From Fallopia convolvulus (Eukaryota; Streptophyta; Magnoliopsida; Caryophyllales; Polygonaceae): a DNA stretch of 64,000 nucleotides. The stretch covers positions 28,691,328-28,755,327 of the forward strand of contig OZ024728.1 in the NCBI GenBank assembly GCA_964016875.1, written 5' to 3'. Both the position numbers and the translations under genes were made by a program. Numbering within the stretch: the stretch's first letter is position 1; each line of letters begins with the position of its first letter. Below the pieces are notes generated by a model. It had not been told where the DNA came from and searched no databases. It saw nothing but the letters and a program-made list of their open reading frames with translations. Below are positions 23,038 through 35,411 of the stretch, piece after piece.

Positions 23038-23979
23038 CCCTTGTTTAGACAAGTTTTGGGAGCTCTCTCTCCCTAGTTTTTAGTTTTCATGCAAGTTTTA
23101 GAAGATTGAAAGACAAGGTTGTTGCTTGGGGCGCAACGAAGAGAATTGTTAGAGTTTTCATGTGTTCTATGTTTGCTTTGAGAACGAGTTTTTGTTTGAA
23201 TTCAAGTAAGCTTTTAGTTTAATTCAAGTATGTTTTCTTTCAATCTTTTTGTTTGTTCTTTCTCCACCATGAGCGAGTAGTCTTTTATTCTAGGGTTGGG
23301 GTTAGAAACCCAACATAGTTGTGCATGAATATATGATGATGTGATTGAATGAATTGAATGTGTTTTATCTATTTTTCTACTTGTGCTTAAGCTATGACTA
23401 AAGTTGGAGTATTTCATGGTTATGACTTGATTGAATGAGAAAGTTGTGAACTTGAATAGAGATAAAAGTTTGAATCGAAAGTTGAGAACATTAGATCAAA
23501 ATAAGTAGATAAAGTGAATTGATTTATGAAAGTTGATTGATTTGCTTGTTTATTCAATGAAAGTTGATTACTTGTGTTTAAAAGCATGATTTTTATAATT
23601 CATATTGTTTGATTGCATGACTATGTTGTGGTAAAACCCTAGTCCTAGATTTTTCTCTCGCTTGTGAGTCAATCCTAAAACCCAGATACCTCGTTACTAA
23701 GCTCATACAGGTTGGTAACGAGCTGTAAATATCTTGATTGTTTCGTTGTTTACATAGTTTTTCGTCTTCGTTCGCACCTCATTATCGACCCTGACAAGGC
23801 CGGTATCGACCCCTTTCAGTGTGTTTGTTTACCTTGTTTTGCTTTTGTTTGATGTTCCTTTTGCACTTTAGATAGAAATTAAACGCATACATCACTTCTC
23901 GTGGACGAACCTGACTTCGCTATACACACCGGGATCTTGATTTTAAATTTATTTGTTGTCAAGAAACCCTTCCAACAAA

Positions 23980-23999
23980 TTGGCGCCGTTCCTAGGGAA
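23980..23999 (+). promoter_or_regulatory. Athila primer-binding site
   Basis: TTGGCGCCGTTCCTAGGGAA follows the LTR end by two bases. TGGCGCCGTT is the site typical of Athila and Tat lineages, distinct from the Met-type site of the other families here. Confidence 0.85.
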
Positions 24000-24095
24000 G
24001 CGATAGCGGTGTGTTTAGTTGCTTTTAGGGTTTGGGAATAGCCCGACCCTATTTTTGTTTCTACCTTGTTTGCTTTTATTTGTGTTTTCAGTTTT

Positions 24096-25793
24096 ATGCA
24101 CCAGGGAAGACGCCGACTCGCTTTTGAAACTCCTTTATACTATTCTGAGCCTGAGCGTACTTTTCATCGCAGAAGGAGAGAGAACCAAGCAATGTCAACT
24201 GTTGAAGAACATATGGTCGACCTCCGAGCTCAGGTTGAGCGGCTCCAAGCTGATTGAGATCGGGAACGGGAACAACGTACTCAATTATAGGAAAAACTAA
24301 ATGTCATCCCGAGGAATGCCAAGCAATACATGCACCCGAAACTAAGGGTGCCATAATTAATAATTGTTCTCCTAGAGATAGAGAAAGCCTTCGAGATCAA
24401 ATCTCAATTTATATCCTTTATAAAAAGGGCTCAGTTTGAAGGGAAACCCACTGAGTGCCCAATGGAGCATATTAGAAATTTTACTGATTTATGTGACACT
24501 ATTGCTGCTAACGGTGTCTCTTCAGAATATGTTCAATTGAAAGTATTCAAGTGGTCCCTTACAGGAAAGGCCTTGAGTTGGTCAGAGAGCCTACCTCCTA
24601 GGTCGGTTAGGTCATGAAGAGCTTTGCATGACTTATTCATCACAAAATTCTTCCCACCCGCCAAAACTACGAAGTTAAGGAAGCGCATCACCTCCTACTA
24701 CAAGCTTCCTAATAAGACATTTTTGGAGACTTGGGAGAGATTCAAGGTGTTACTTCGACAGTGCCCCACCCATGTGCAACCACCTTATGTGCTCCAGGAG
24801 ATCTTCTTCCAAGGGATCAATGCTGCAACTAAGGACCGCATCAACTTGCACACCGATTGCGGTTTCATTGAGATGGATCCAAATGAAGCATGGCCAGTTC
24901 TTGATAAACTCACCAATTATGATGCCATGTATGGGACACAGCAGATGCCTCAGCCTCAAAGGAGGCTCTACAATCCAAACACTTATGTTGATCTAGATGT
25001 TAAAGCCCAGTTTATGCAAGACGAGATTAAAAGACTGAAGAAACAGGTAAGTTTTCTAAAAACTTCTCAACATTGTCTAGAATGTGGCTCTCAAGCCCAT
25101 AGTAATTCTGCTTGCACTAACATTGAGTAGGTTAGAGCCGTTGAGACCTATGCTGATGCTAATTACATGAGAGGTCAATACCGAAACCCGCCTAACAACT
25201 ATGAAAGGAGCAACAACTATCCCGCTTGGGGGAATTACAATCAAGGACAAGGCTATACACCTCCACCACAAGAAAGAAAGCGCACATGTTATAGGCCTCC
25301 AGGTTATCAAGAACCGTCGTCTTGGGTTCAAGGACTTCATGAAGGAATAAACGGCGTTAACAATAAGATTGAGGGAGTCCGTGCTGATTTGAGCAACCAA
25401 ATGAATGGAGTGCAAGCCCAATTAGGAGAGTTCGAAACATGGAGGAAGAGCGTCAACTCCCAACTTGGAAACCTCACTGCACAAATTCCAAGACCCCAAG
25501 GGCAATTATCGGGTCGTCCCGAGGAAAACCCTAGAGGACAAATTGCAGCAATGCATCTTAGGAGCGGAAAGAAGTTGCCGGATCGTGCTGAGACCAAGGA
25601 AAACGAGCACAACGGTGAACACCACGCCCCAGTTGACATCGTTACCGACCCACCCAGGGTCGATAACGACCCTTCCAATCCAGGTATGTCTTCGAAACCA
25701 ACCTCTTCTCTTAGTAACGAGGTCGTTAACGACCCCCTAGGGTCGGTACCAACCATTCTCAAACACCAACCGACCCCCTTGTCGATTCGGTAA
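24096..25793 (+). pseudogene. Athila gag, interrupted
   Basis: The start at ATG 24096 gives MHQGRRRLAFETP. Stops and a shift occur near 24255-24450. The capsid-like region then continues (24430-25130) with the LRGKA-type segment in the form SLTGKALSWSESLPP, TKFFPPAKTTKLRK, and ETWERFKVLLRQCPTH, all hallmarks of Athila gag. A CX2C-like CLECGSQAHSNSAC segment (about 25075-25110) is the knuckle. The C-terminal part is a low-complexity linker (25167-25793) carrying palindromic DNA units at 25641-25671 and 25721-25754, which translate as repeated VDNDPS / VVNDPLGS text. Function in a live element: capsid assembly and RNA packaging. Confidence 0.88.
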
Positions 25794-25951
25794 CGCCACG
25801 ACTCGAACCCACTTTGGTTCCGAGTCCAGCGAATACTCTTCCCTTCCCCTCTAAAAAGTCCAAAGACTCTACAGGAGGGAAGTTTAGGCGTTTGTTTAAG
25901 GTTCTTCAGGGCTTAAATATTTCCATTCCATTCGCTTAGGCCCTAAGCGAA

Positions 25952-26550
25952 ATGCCGACTTACACAAAATTCTTGAAAGAAATCTTGAGCAGGAAGAGGT
26001 CTATATCCGAGTTGACAGATGACGTCCGATCCTTGGGGCTCCCCGAAAAGCTAGGCAACCCGAGTAAGTTCGCTATTACAATTGGAATTGAAGCTTATCG
26101 TTTCAAAGCTTTGTGTGACTTAGGTGCCAGCGCAAGCCTTTTGCCGCTCTCTATTTGGTCCAAAGCCAATATGAGACCGTTGGATCCTGTCAACATAACG
26201 TTATACATGGCGGATGGATCCTATGTCAAGCCTACATGGGTGGTTGATGATTTCCCAGTGCAAGTGGGGAAGTTTTTTGTTCCGAATGATTTTATAGTAA
26301 TGGAGATGCCCGAGGACCCGGTGGTGCCTATCATTCTTGGTAGGCCGTATTAGCCACAACAGGTGCAATAATTGATGTTAGGAGGCGACTCCTAACTTTC
26401 GAGATCAGGGATGAGGTAGTGGAGTTCCTCCTTAACCCCACCATGAAGGAGACCAACACAGTTGAGGTCAAAATGTTTTACACCCACACCGACTACATTA
26501 AATGCGGGGACGCGATCGAGAGGCTATTAGCCTTTGAGGCATTTCCGAGC
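25952..26550 (+). pseudogene. Athila protease domain, frameshifted
   Basis: The frame 25952-26353 carries LGLPEKLGNPSKFAI, then ALCDLGASASLLPLS, where the usual D-(S/T/L)-G catalytic loop is D-L-G, and ends VVPIILGRPY, the second protease hallmark. The protein text continues in another frame from about 26352 (LATTGAIIDV), so a one-base loss near 26352 is the break. Upstream, KFRRLFKVLQGLNISIPF lies before the frame and is separated by a stop. Aspartic proteases of this kind cleave the element's own polyprotein. Confidence 0.85.
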
Positions 26551-26555
26551 TGAAG

Positions 26556-29500
26556 ATGGCCGAAATTGACCCTGTAGCATCGTTACTGACCCCCCATGGA
26601 TCGATACCGAGGCTCCTGGCAGGAATAGAGGAGCAAATGGTGTTTGTTGAATCGATACCGGACTCTGCAAGCTCGATATCGACCCCTTTTGGGTCGGTAA
26701 CGACCCTTTTGGTAGACACCGAAGAGCTTCTGGCGTGTGATTACCTTGAGGAGGTCTTGAAGACAGTCCCGGATGAGCCTACTACAACGCTCAAGCCACT
26801 TCCGGACTCCCTCAGGTATGAATTTCTTGCTCCTAACTCTACCTTCCCTGTCATCATTAATTCTCAATTACACGATGAAGAAGTAGAGAAACTAATTGTT
26901 GTGTTTAGGACCCATAGAAAAGTAATTGGCTATTCCCTTGATGACATAATGGCATATCCACTTCATTGTGCAATCATAGAATTTACATGGAGGATAATCA
27001 TAAACCCACCATAGAGCATCAACGTAGACTGAATCCTAACATGAAAGATGTGGTCAAAAAGGAAATTTTAAAACTACTTGATGCATGGATTATTTTTCCT
27101 ACATCGGACAACCAGTGGGTGAGTCCGGTCTATGTGGTCCCTAAAAAGGGCAGTATGACAATTATTGAAAATGAAAAGGGAGAGCTAATCCCCACTAGAA
27201 GCACAACTAGTTGGAGGATGTGTATTGATTATAGGAAGCGGAACAATGCTACACGAAAAGATCATTTTCCACTTCCTTTCATTGATCAAGTGCTTGAACG
27301 TTTAGCCCAACATGATTATTTTTATTATTTAGATGGCTATAGTGGTTTTTGGCATATTTCCATTCATCCTGATGATCAAGAGAAAACAACCTTTACTTGT
27401 CCCTATGGGACTTTTGCATATAGAAGAATGCCATTTGGGTTTTCCAATGCCCCTGCAACTTTTCAAAGATGCATGGTGGCTATCTTCTCTGACATGATAG
27501 AGGATATAGTAGAGGTTTTTATGGATGATTTATCTATTTATGGTTCTTCATTTGATGCATGTATTGCTAGCCTTACTTGTGTGCTTAAAAGATGTGAAGA
27601 AACCAACCTTGTTTTAAACTGGGAAAAGTTCCATTTTATGGTCCAAGAAGGGATTGTGCTAGGACATCTCGTCTCTAAGAGAGGGATAGAGGTAGACAAA
27701 GCCAAGATTGAGCTTATTGAAAAACTACCTCCCCCTTCTTTTGTAAAAGACGTTAGGAGTTTTCTAGGATATGCTGGATTCTACAGTCGTTTTATTCAGG
27801 ATTTTTCTAAGATAGCTAAACCATTGACTAACCTACTAATGAAAGATGTAGTGTTTGAGTTGTTTCCAGAATGTCTTGAATCTTTTCACAGGTTAAGAGA
27901 AGCCCTTGTCTCCGCTCCTATCATTCAGTCCCCAGACTGAACACTTCCCTTCGAGATCATGTGTGATGCCAACGACTATGTTGTTGGCGCAGTGCTAGGG
28001 CAACAGAAGGATAAGAAGCTCCATGCCATCTACTATGCAAGTAAGACGCTTGATGAGGCGCAAAATAAGTATACCACAACGGAGAAGGAATTCCTTGTTA
28101 TGGTATTTGCATTTGAGAAATTCCGTTCCTATCTAGTTGGTTCTAAAGTGATTGTTTATACTGACCATGAGGCCGTGAGATACTTAATGGCTAAAAAGGA
28201 TGCCAAACCTTGGCTACTTCGTTGGATGCTCTTGTTACATGAATTCGACCATGAAATCAGAGACAAAAAGGGAGCAGAAAACTTAGTAGTCGATCATTTA
28301 TCCAGATTGCCAGTAGAACACATCATGGAGTCCAGCAACGCCGTGCTAATTAATGAATCCAGGCCAGACAAGCACCTCTTGCTGAATGAGGGAGCGCAAT
28401 GCATTATCGAGGGACCTACTGACCCTACAGGGGTCGTTATCGACCCTTTTCTAAGGCTGGAGCTCGCTAAAAACACCGGTACCGAAGTGGAAGAGCCCGA
28501 TACTGAGGCAGGACAGGTTGTTACCGAGGTAGAGGAGATCGTTACCAAGGTGAACACTGAAGCAACAAGGTCGATAACGACCTTACCTTGTCCTGTAACG
28601 ACCCCTTCATGTAAGTTTTCTCAATCGAATTCAATTTCTTCCAATTCAAATCTTTCCTTATCTCTTTCTTCTACTTTTCTTCCTTCTATCTATGCTATTA
28701 GAGGGCCAAAAACCCCTTGGTTTGCAGATTTTTCTAACTACATTGTAGGAGGCGTGATTCACGAGGGTTTAACCCCACAAAAGAAGAAGAAGTTCCTTCA
28801 TGACGTCAAGCAATATTATTGGGATGATCCTTACTTGTTCAATCAAGGAAGTGATCATATAATCAAACGTTGTGTACCAGAGGAGGAGATAGAGAGTGTG
28901 ATCCATCATTGTCACACTCTCCCTACAGGTGGCCATGCAAAAGGATTCAAGACTACATTGAAGATTCTTCAAAGTGGTCTCTACTAGTCAACACTTTATA
29001 AAGACGTACAGGAGTTCGTGACGTCTTGTGATGAATGCCAACGCTCCGGGAATATCACTTGGAGACATGAGAACCCGCTCACTGGGATCGTAGAGGTCGA
29101 GCTTTTCGACGTTTGGGGCATAGACTTTATGGGACCCTTTCCTTCATCAGGCCCCTACAAGTACATCCTAGTGGCGATTGACTATGTCTCTAAGTGGGTG
29201 GAAGCCATCGCTACAAGGAATAATGATGCTAAAAGTATGGCAAAATTTATGAAATCTAACATCTTTCCCATGTTTGGAGTGCCACGAGTTCTCATTAGTG
29301 ATGGGGGATCCCGTTTCATAGAAAGGAGCTTTGAAGCTCTTTTGGCCAAGTATGGGGTATCACATAGGGTGGCAATGCCTTACCATCCTCAAACTAGCGG
29401 CCAAGTAGAGGTTTCAAATCGACAAATCAAGTGCATTTTGGAGAAGACAGTCTCCCTCTCTAGGAAGGATTTGTCATCCAAGCTTGATGACGCTGTGTGG

Positions 29501-29996
29501 GCCAACAGAACGTCGTACAAGACACCTCTATGCACCACTCCTTACAACCTAGTTTATGGCAAGGCGTGTCATTTGCCAATTGAGTTAGAGCATAAAGCAT
29601 TATGGGCTCTCAAGGAGCTCAACATGGATCTCGACAAGGCCGAAGCAAAAAGGTTCATGGACTTGCAAGAGCTAGAGGAGCTCGGGCTAGAACGCCGAAA
29701 TCTACAAGGAGCACACCAAGAAGTGGCATGACAAGAAATTAGTCCCAAAAACCTTTAAAGTTGGCGACAAGGTACTCCTCTTTAACTCTAGACTCCGCAT
29801 ATTTCCAGGGAAGCTGAGGTCAAGATGGAGTGGGCCATTCGTGGTTCACCAAATATATCTCCATGGAGCGGTGGATCTAGTAGACAACAATGGAGCCATC
29901 TTCAAGGTCAATAGGCATTTGTTGAAGAAATACTATGAGCAAACTGACCCGGATGAGGAAATCAGAGCTAATTGGGCTCTAACATCCTCCGGTTAG
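26556..29996 (+). pseudogene. Athila RT, RNase H and integrase, broken by stops
   Basis: After a linker with palindromic repeats (26556-26720), RT spans about 27000-27600, with the fingers segment WRMCIDYRKRN, FPLPFIDQVLERL, and the catalytic block VFMDDLSIYG (about 27510-27545). RNase H follows (27959-28330, MCDANDYVVGAVLGQ and IVYTDHEAVRYL). A second low-complexity linker with palindromes lies at 28400-28680. Integrase covers the HHCC region (about 28880-29045), the catalytic core (29100-29450, GIDFMGPFPSS, SDGGSRF, QVEVSNRQ) and a C-terminal domain to 29996. In-frame stops at 27938 and 28985 both fit one G-to-A change in a Trp codon; a shift near 29690 is shared with the duplicate at 58150. 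Confidence 0.9.
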
Positions 29997-31287
29997 CTAA
30001 GGTAAGTTCGTCGGGCTAACGGCGTTAAAAATAGCGCTTAGGGGAGGCAAACCGCTTTTAGTTTGTTTTTCTTAGATCTTTTTGCTAGCTTTCTTCTGAA
30101 TTGTTTTTTAGATTAGGTTTAAGATTTTCGGAATAGAATTGCTTTTCTAAGTGGTACATGTAGAAGAGGGCAAAAACCGAACAAACAAAGAAATTCAGTG
30201 AAACTACAGGAGGCTCAGTAATGACCCCTAGGGGGTCGGTACCAATCCTGGCAGCGTAAACCGAAGATCTAAACCGACATTAGGTAAGTTCCCTTATAAC
30301 ACCTTTTCCTTTTATATTTTATTTTACCCCACCTTCCCTTCTCTCTCCTCCCTCGATCGAACTCCCTGGCCCTCACTTTCTCCCTCACCGGCGCACCATT
30401 CCTCGAACCAATGAGCCACCGGAATCCCGCTGTCTTTCCGCCACTATGTTGCTGAATCGCGCCACCGCTGCACAAACACCAGCAAAACCGAGTCCCAAAC
30501 ACCCCGGTACCGAGCAAATTCCTTGTTCGTTACCAAACCAAACACCCTCGTTACCAATCCCAACTTCTTCTATTTTCTTTCTAATTCTTAAATCTATGGT
30601 ATGATTTCTCAACCTTAATCCTTTATTTTGAATTTCTTGAGCTTATATGGACATTTTTGGTTGATTTGCATATCTAGATCTAGATCTACGTCAAAAATTA
30701 GTGCTTAATATTCTTGCCTCTTTGCCTTAATTTGGTGTTGTATATTGATGAATAATGCTTTTCCATGTTTATTATTGAATTAGTTTCAATTTATAAGCAT
30801 GAAATTGATTGTTCTTGAGTTTTCTAGATCTACACCATGTTTTGGCTATTTTGGCATATATTAGGATTGTTTTGAGTAAGTATGGGGGTTTGTGGTTCCC
30901 AATTTCCCTTGAATTGATGTTGAAACTTGCTAAAATAATGCAATTTCTAGATGTTTGATGGTTCAAAGTCGAAACATTTCGACTCAAACCAAATTCGGGG
31001 CTGCTGCAGGCTCGATATCGACCCCATAGGGTTCATCCTTGCCCAGAAAAAAATCAAACACAATAGGACCTCAATACCGACCCCGTGGGTTCTGTACCGG
31101 CCCCTGCAGTATACTTGATACTTGATTTTTGTTTGCCTTTGGATGAATTTCTAGGATGTAACTTCGCTCATTCATGCTTGATTAATTAACTTTTGATCGA
31201 TTATGCATAATAGCTTTGTTTTTCTACTCATATGGCATGCAATTGTGAGGCTTTGAGTGATTTTTAGCACGTGTTTCCAATTAAAGT
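29997..31287 (+). other. Athila spacer between integrase and envelope-position ORF
   Basis: No gene is seen. This long untranslated spacer is normal for Athila. It holds GGTCGGTACC at 30234-30243, a GC-rich stretch (30330-30560) with CGGTACCGAG words, and GCTCGATATCGACC at 31010-31023. A short intron-acceptor-like TTTTTGAATATGCAG precedes the next ORF at 31350, so the ORF may be expressed from a spliced mRNA. The duplicate copy lacks about 67 bp of it, equivalent to roughly 30423-30490. Confidence 0.7.
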
Positions 31288-31356
31288 ATGGGGTTATTTG
31301 GTTCTTTTGCTTGGTGTGGAGAATTACCTTGGGAATTTTTGAATATGCAGGACTCA

Positions 31357-32896
31357 ATGGCCAGTTCAAGTAGAGCCAACAAGAAATCCAAGAAGAGGGT
31401 CAGGAAGCCTAGTCCTCCATCACCGATTACGGTTGAGCTCTACGATGATAGGGAGGATAATACATTCAACGATGTGATAGGCAAGCCTCACAAGACGAGG
31501 TGGTTTTGCAAGTCCCATGCTCAGCAACTTGGCATCTATAGGGACGTGAGGCAAGCTTTTGCCCACATTGGCGCTTCCCACCTTCTCACCACCAAAGAGC
31601 CACATTACCCAGTCCTCACGGCCGAGTTCATTGCCACCCTCAGGCTCAAGCTTGACAACCCAGAGTCACGAGGCAAAATCACATTTCGGCTTGGGAACGA
31701 GCCCTACTTTCTCACCCTGTCAGAATTCAACTGTCTCCTTAAATTCCCCAACCCGTACCATGGTTACAAGGCCTCGGATGACTTCAAAGTGGAGGAAACT
31801 TGGAGGTATATCACGGGTCAAGCTCTTGGCGGCGTTCGTGCACTTCCGGTCAAGGACGTCGTCAACCCTATCTTCCGTATCATCTTGCCGATTTTAAGGT
31901 GTACAATCTGGGCTAAGACGGAGTTGTCAAGGCCAACAAGAAAAGAGGTAGGGTGCCTCTGTACCATGCTGTTCAAGGATCCCCCATCTATGAATTTGGG
32001 GTACGAGTGGATAAAGCATGTAGTGGCCATCGGGACAAGGTCAGAGGAGATTTATGTCGGAAGAATGGTCACCCGGCTTGCTCGGGCATGCGAGATCAAC
32101 CTCTCTCGTTACACGCAGGATAGCCCCCTCAGCTATTGGACTCCACCTATTGGTCATCATCGGGTATTCTCAAGAAAATTGGTGGGTGCTTATGACAACA
32201 CTTGAAGAACAATAAGTGGAAGTGACCCCGGAGAAGCTGGAGCTTTTGTACCTCTCCAACTGGTACACGACATGGACTTCTAGGCCCTTCCCTTTCTCGT
32301 CGGGTCCCGAGGCTGAGCTATCATTGAGGAGAAAGGGATCACGCTTCCTGAGGGACGAGGAGCTACAAGATACAGCTGCACAGAAACTCGGTAACGAGCC
32401 TTATGGGTTCGGTACCGAGGGGGTGGCACGTGCCAAAGGCCACATTATCGACCAACACCAACCTGATATCGTGCTCTACGACCCCGTTACCGACCACTAT
32501 AGGGTCGGTAACGACCCCCTGTTTCACCACTCTCACCACGGTACCGAGTGGTACGGGTCCGGTTTTTGGGCGTCCACCGAGCACTACCCGGGCGACAATG
32601 TTCACCACCCTAGCGACGGCTCTAGCTCTACCTCCGCACCTCCTCCGTGGGTAAATGACATGGTTCAAAGGATGGATAGGCTGCACATGGGTCAATATCA
32701 GATGTACGAGAGGATGACCCAATTTCAAGAATCTTTCGAGGCTCGAAGGCAAGTTGAGGAGCAGCGCCATAGCGTGGCCGAGTCTTGGTGGAAGACGGCT
32801 GAGGACCGTTGGGAGACAACTAACGAGCACTGGCAAACTACCGCTGAGTTTATGCATAACTTGGAGCAGCGCTTTCCACCATTAGATCTTTGGTGA
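31357..32896 (+). pseudogene. Athila envelope-position ORF, one frameshift
   Basis: I prefer the ATG at 31357 (MASSSRANKKSKKR) over 31288, because an AG acceptor-like site lies between them and the basic N-terminus is usual for this ORF. The first frame ends at 32205; a shifted frame from 32216 continues to 32896. Visible are a basic N-terminal tail, a globular region (FLTLSEFNCLLKFPN, RYITGQAL, LRCTIWAKTELSRPTRKEV), a Gly/His/Ser-rich linker carrying palindromic DNA units, and a Gln/Glu-rich coiled-coil-like tail with RRQVEEQRHSVAESWW. No signal peptide or membrane span is apparent, so the old name envelope-like rests on position only. The function is unknown. The same break is present in the duplicate. 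Confidence 0.85.
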
Positions 32897-33274
32897 TTCC
32901 CTCTCTTTCCAGATGTTCCAAGAATGTTTTCAATCCGCTTCAAAGTTTATCTGGTGAGTTCGTTTTCTTTTCCCTATTTCTTTCTTTTTACCTTGCTTTG
33001 TTCTTAAAGTGGGGACACTGTTTAGTTTAAGTATGGGGTAGGGAGGAAAAGAAAACTCTTGTGTTGTTTTTGTGTTTTTCATGAGTTGTTTTGATATCTC
33101 TTATTGGTTCAAGTTGTTGAGTTGCTTTCTTTATAAAAAAAATGAAAAAAAAATTTGAAAATTTGAAAAAGTCATAAAAAGATTTTTAGGACGGATGATA
33201 CCCTTGTCTTATAGAGTTCTATGATAGTAATTCCTTGCATGATCATGTAAATCCTTTGACATGTGAATTTTTAA
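32897..33274 (+). other. Athila 3' UTR segment
   Basis: This is homologous to 20405-20825 in the upstream Athila copy. Poly-A/T-rich runs (about 33132-33180) and AGTATGGGGTAGG are present. At 33274/33275 the sequence jumps into the interior of the LTR, deleting what corresponds to about 20830-23170 of the upstream copy (rest of the UTR, polypurine tract and LTR start). Confidence 0.8.
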
Positions 33275-34078
33275 GTTTGCTTTGAGAATGAGTTTATGTT
33301 TGAATTCAAGTAAGCTTTTAGTTTAATTCAAGTATGTTTTCTTTCAATCTTTTTGTTTGTTCTTTCTCCACCATGAGTGAGTAGTCTTTTATTCTAGGGT
33401 TGGGATTAGAAACCCAACATAGTTGTGCATGAATGATGATGTGATTGAATGAATTGAATGCCTTTTATCTATTTTATACTTACTTGTGCTTAAGCTTTGA
33501 CTAAAGTTGGAATATTTCATGGTTATGACTTCATTGAAAGAGAAAGTTGTGAACTTGAATAGAGATAAAAGTTTGAGATAAAAGTTGAGAACTTTAGATC
33601 AAAATAAGTAGATAAAGTGAATTGATTTATGAAAGTTGATTGATTTCTTATTTATTCAACGAAAGTTGATTACTTGTGTTTAAAGGCATGATTTTTATGA
33701 TTCATATTGTTTGATTGCATGACTATGTTGTGGTAAAACCCTAGTCCTAGATTTTTCTCTCGCTTGTGAGTCAATCCTAAAACCCATATACCTCATTACC
33801 GAGCTCATATAGGTCGTTACCGAGATGCAGATCTCTTGATTGATTCATTGTTTACTTAGTTTTTTGTCTTCGTTTGCACCTCGTTATCGACCTTGACAAG
33901 GTCGTATCGACCCCTTTCAGTGTGTTTGTTTCCTTTTTTTTGCTTCTGTTTGTTGTTCCTTTTGCACTTTAGATAGAAATTAAATGCAGACTTCACTTCC
34001 CGTGGAAGAAGCTGACATCGCTATACACAACGAGGTTTTGATTATAAATTTATTTATTGTCAAGAAACCCTTCCAACA
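33275..34078 (+). repeat. 5'-truncated Athila 3' LTR
   Basis: This 804-bp tail matches 23171-23977 of the full LTR and ends CTTCCAACA. The U3 dyad and TATA box are missing, so it carries no core promoter. Palindromic words lie at 33812-33824, 33881-33892 and 33900-33912. No target duplication can be checked because the 5' flank of the element is another Athila copy. Confidence 0.88.
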
Positions 34079-35380
34079 CACAAGCCATACAAGCTAAGGA
34101 AGCACTCATATCCAGTAAAAAGTTGTGAAGATGTCTTCCCAGGATATTGCACGAGGTGCTCGTGTCACTCGGCATGCCCATGCCAAGAGCCAAATGCCTA
34201 ATCTCTACATGCAGTTTTTGGCATGGCATACCCGTGCCAAACGGCATGGACATGTAGTTTTCAGCACATCTCCTTTCTAGGGTTGTATCTCTCCCACCTT
34301 TTGGGGGCACATATAAATACCAAAGCAAGGCACTTTTGAGAGACTCATGCCTCATTTTATCTCATCTTTCTAGGGTTTTAGAAGACATTATCTCTCTCAT
34401 TTCATCCTCTAATCTCTCTTAGATTTACATTTTCTTTTTCTAGATTTTAGCTAGTTTAGTAATAGATCTAGATTCAAAATCCCATTTTGGGGGCTTGTTT
34501 GAGCTCTCTTGTACTTGGAGAAATTGGAAGAGGAACTCAACTCCAACTTGTTTTCCCATGGATGAATGAAGAATCAAGATTTGATTTGAATGATAAGTGT
34601 ATGTTATCCATTTATCTTATTTCTTGTTTTGCCTTTCATTATTTCCATGTGTGTGATTGTTCGATTGTTTCTTATGCAATGTTTTTGCCAATTATGAGTG
34701 AGTAGTTGCTTGTGTTGGGATTGGGCGTAGCCCAATGGTGATTATGTGATGTATTGGTGAAGATTTCTCTTTGTTTGAATGAGTTTTGCTTTACTACTCA
34801 ATTCTTGCACACCAAGTGTTTGTGAAAATGCTTAGCTAGTATTTTCTCATATTTTGGATGTTGAGTATGCATTGAAAGATGATATTTTACATTGGACCTT
34901 CAAGAATTGAGCTAGGGATTTTAGGACCACGAAAGTAGGCCTAATTTCCTAGTGGATATTTATAATTGTCTTTGTGTTTAATGCACTTAATCTAGGATTA
35001 ATTACCATGAAAGTAGGAATTAAGCTAGATTAGAGTAGTTTTCCTTTGCCTTGAAAGAGGATTGGAGATATTTTAGGACAATTGACCATGGTAGACCATT
35101 GCTTTCAAACCTTAGAGAGATTTTTACTTGACATTGTATAGTTCCATTGTGGCGAACCCAATCCTAGCCTCCCATCATTCAAACAACCAAAACCCTTTTC
35201 TAGTCTTTCCTAGTTTTATATCTTGTTTTTGTGTTTGTTTACTTATAAAAATTCCAAATCCAAATCAACTGTTTGTGGTCTAGAATACTAGTTTGTGCGA
35301 GATTTGGATCAACGAGTGCTCCCTTGGATTCAATATCTTTTATATTACTTCGATAGTAAAGTGCACTTGTGGGCCTATCA
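34079..35380 (+). repeat. LTR-like remnant of another family
   Basis: The segment has an LTR-like layout without matching either known LTR here: self-complementary GGCATG/CATGCC words (34165-34260), a TATAAATA box at 34312-34319, a pyrimidine-rich leader, then long AT-rich text and an end GGGCCTATCA at 35380. No primer site follows; TNP2 sequence begins about 30 bp later. It is repeated at 62475-63776. The identification as an LTR is inference. A 101-codon minus-strand frame over it (34050-34355) has no domain. Confidence 0.5.
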
Positions 35381-35411
35381 GTGTGCAAACGAAGCCTAAA
35401 AACCAGCTATA

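Larger units (their letters stand above)
22559..23977 (+). repeat. Athila LTR, about 1,419 bp
   Basis: The start is set at TGATGTCCG immediately after the purine tract, and the end at CTTCCAACA immediately before the primer site. The 3' 807 bp (from 23171) match the truncated LTR at 33275-34078. It contains a concentric dyad at 22885-22935, a TATA box at 23030, and GTATCGACCC words near 23781-23812. The 5' limit is inferred, because the other LTR copies lack that end. Confidence 0.8.

Noticed and set aside
31357..32896. Retroviral envelope gene
   Set aside because: No signal peptide, membrane anchor or cleavage motif is visible; only the position resembles env.
34050..34355. 101-codon minus-strand ORF, repeated at 62446-62751
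   Set aside because: It straddles the Athila LTR end and an LTR-like remnant; its repetition is due to the segmental duplication.
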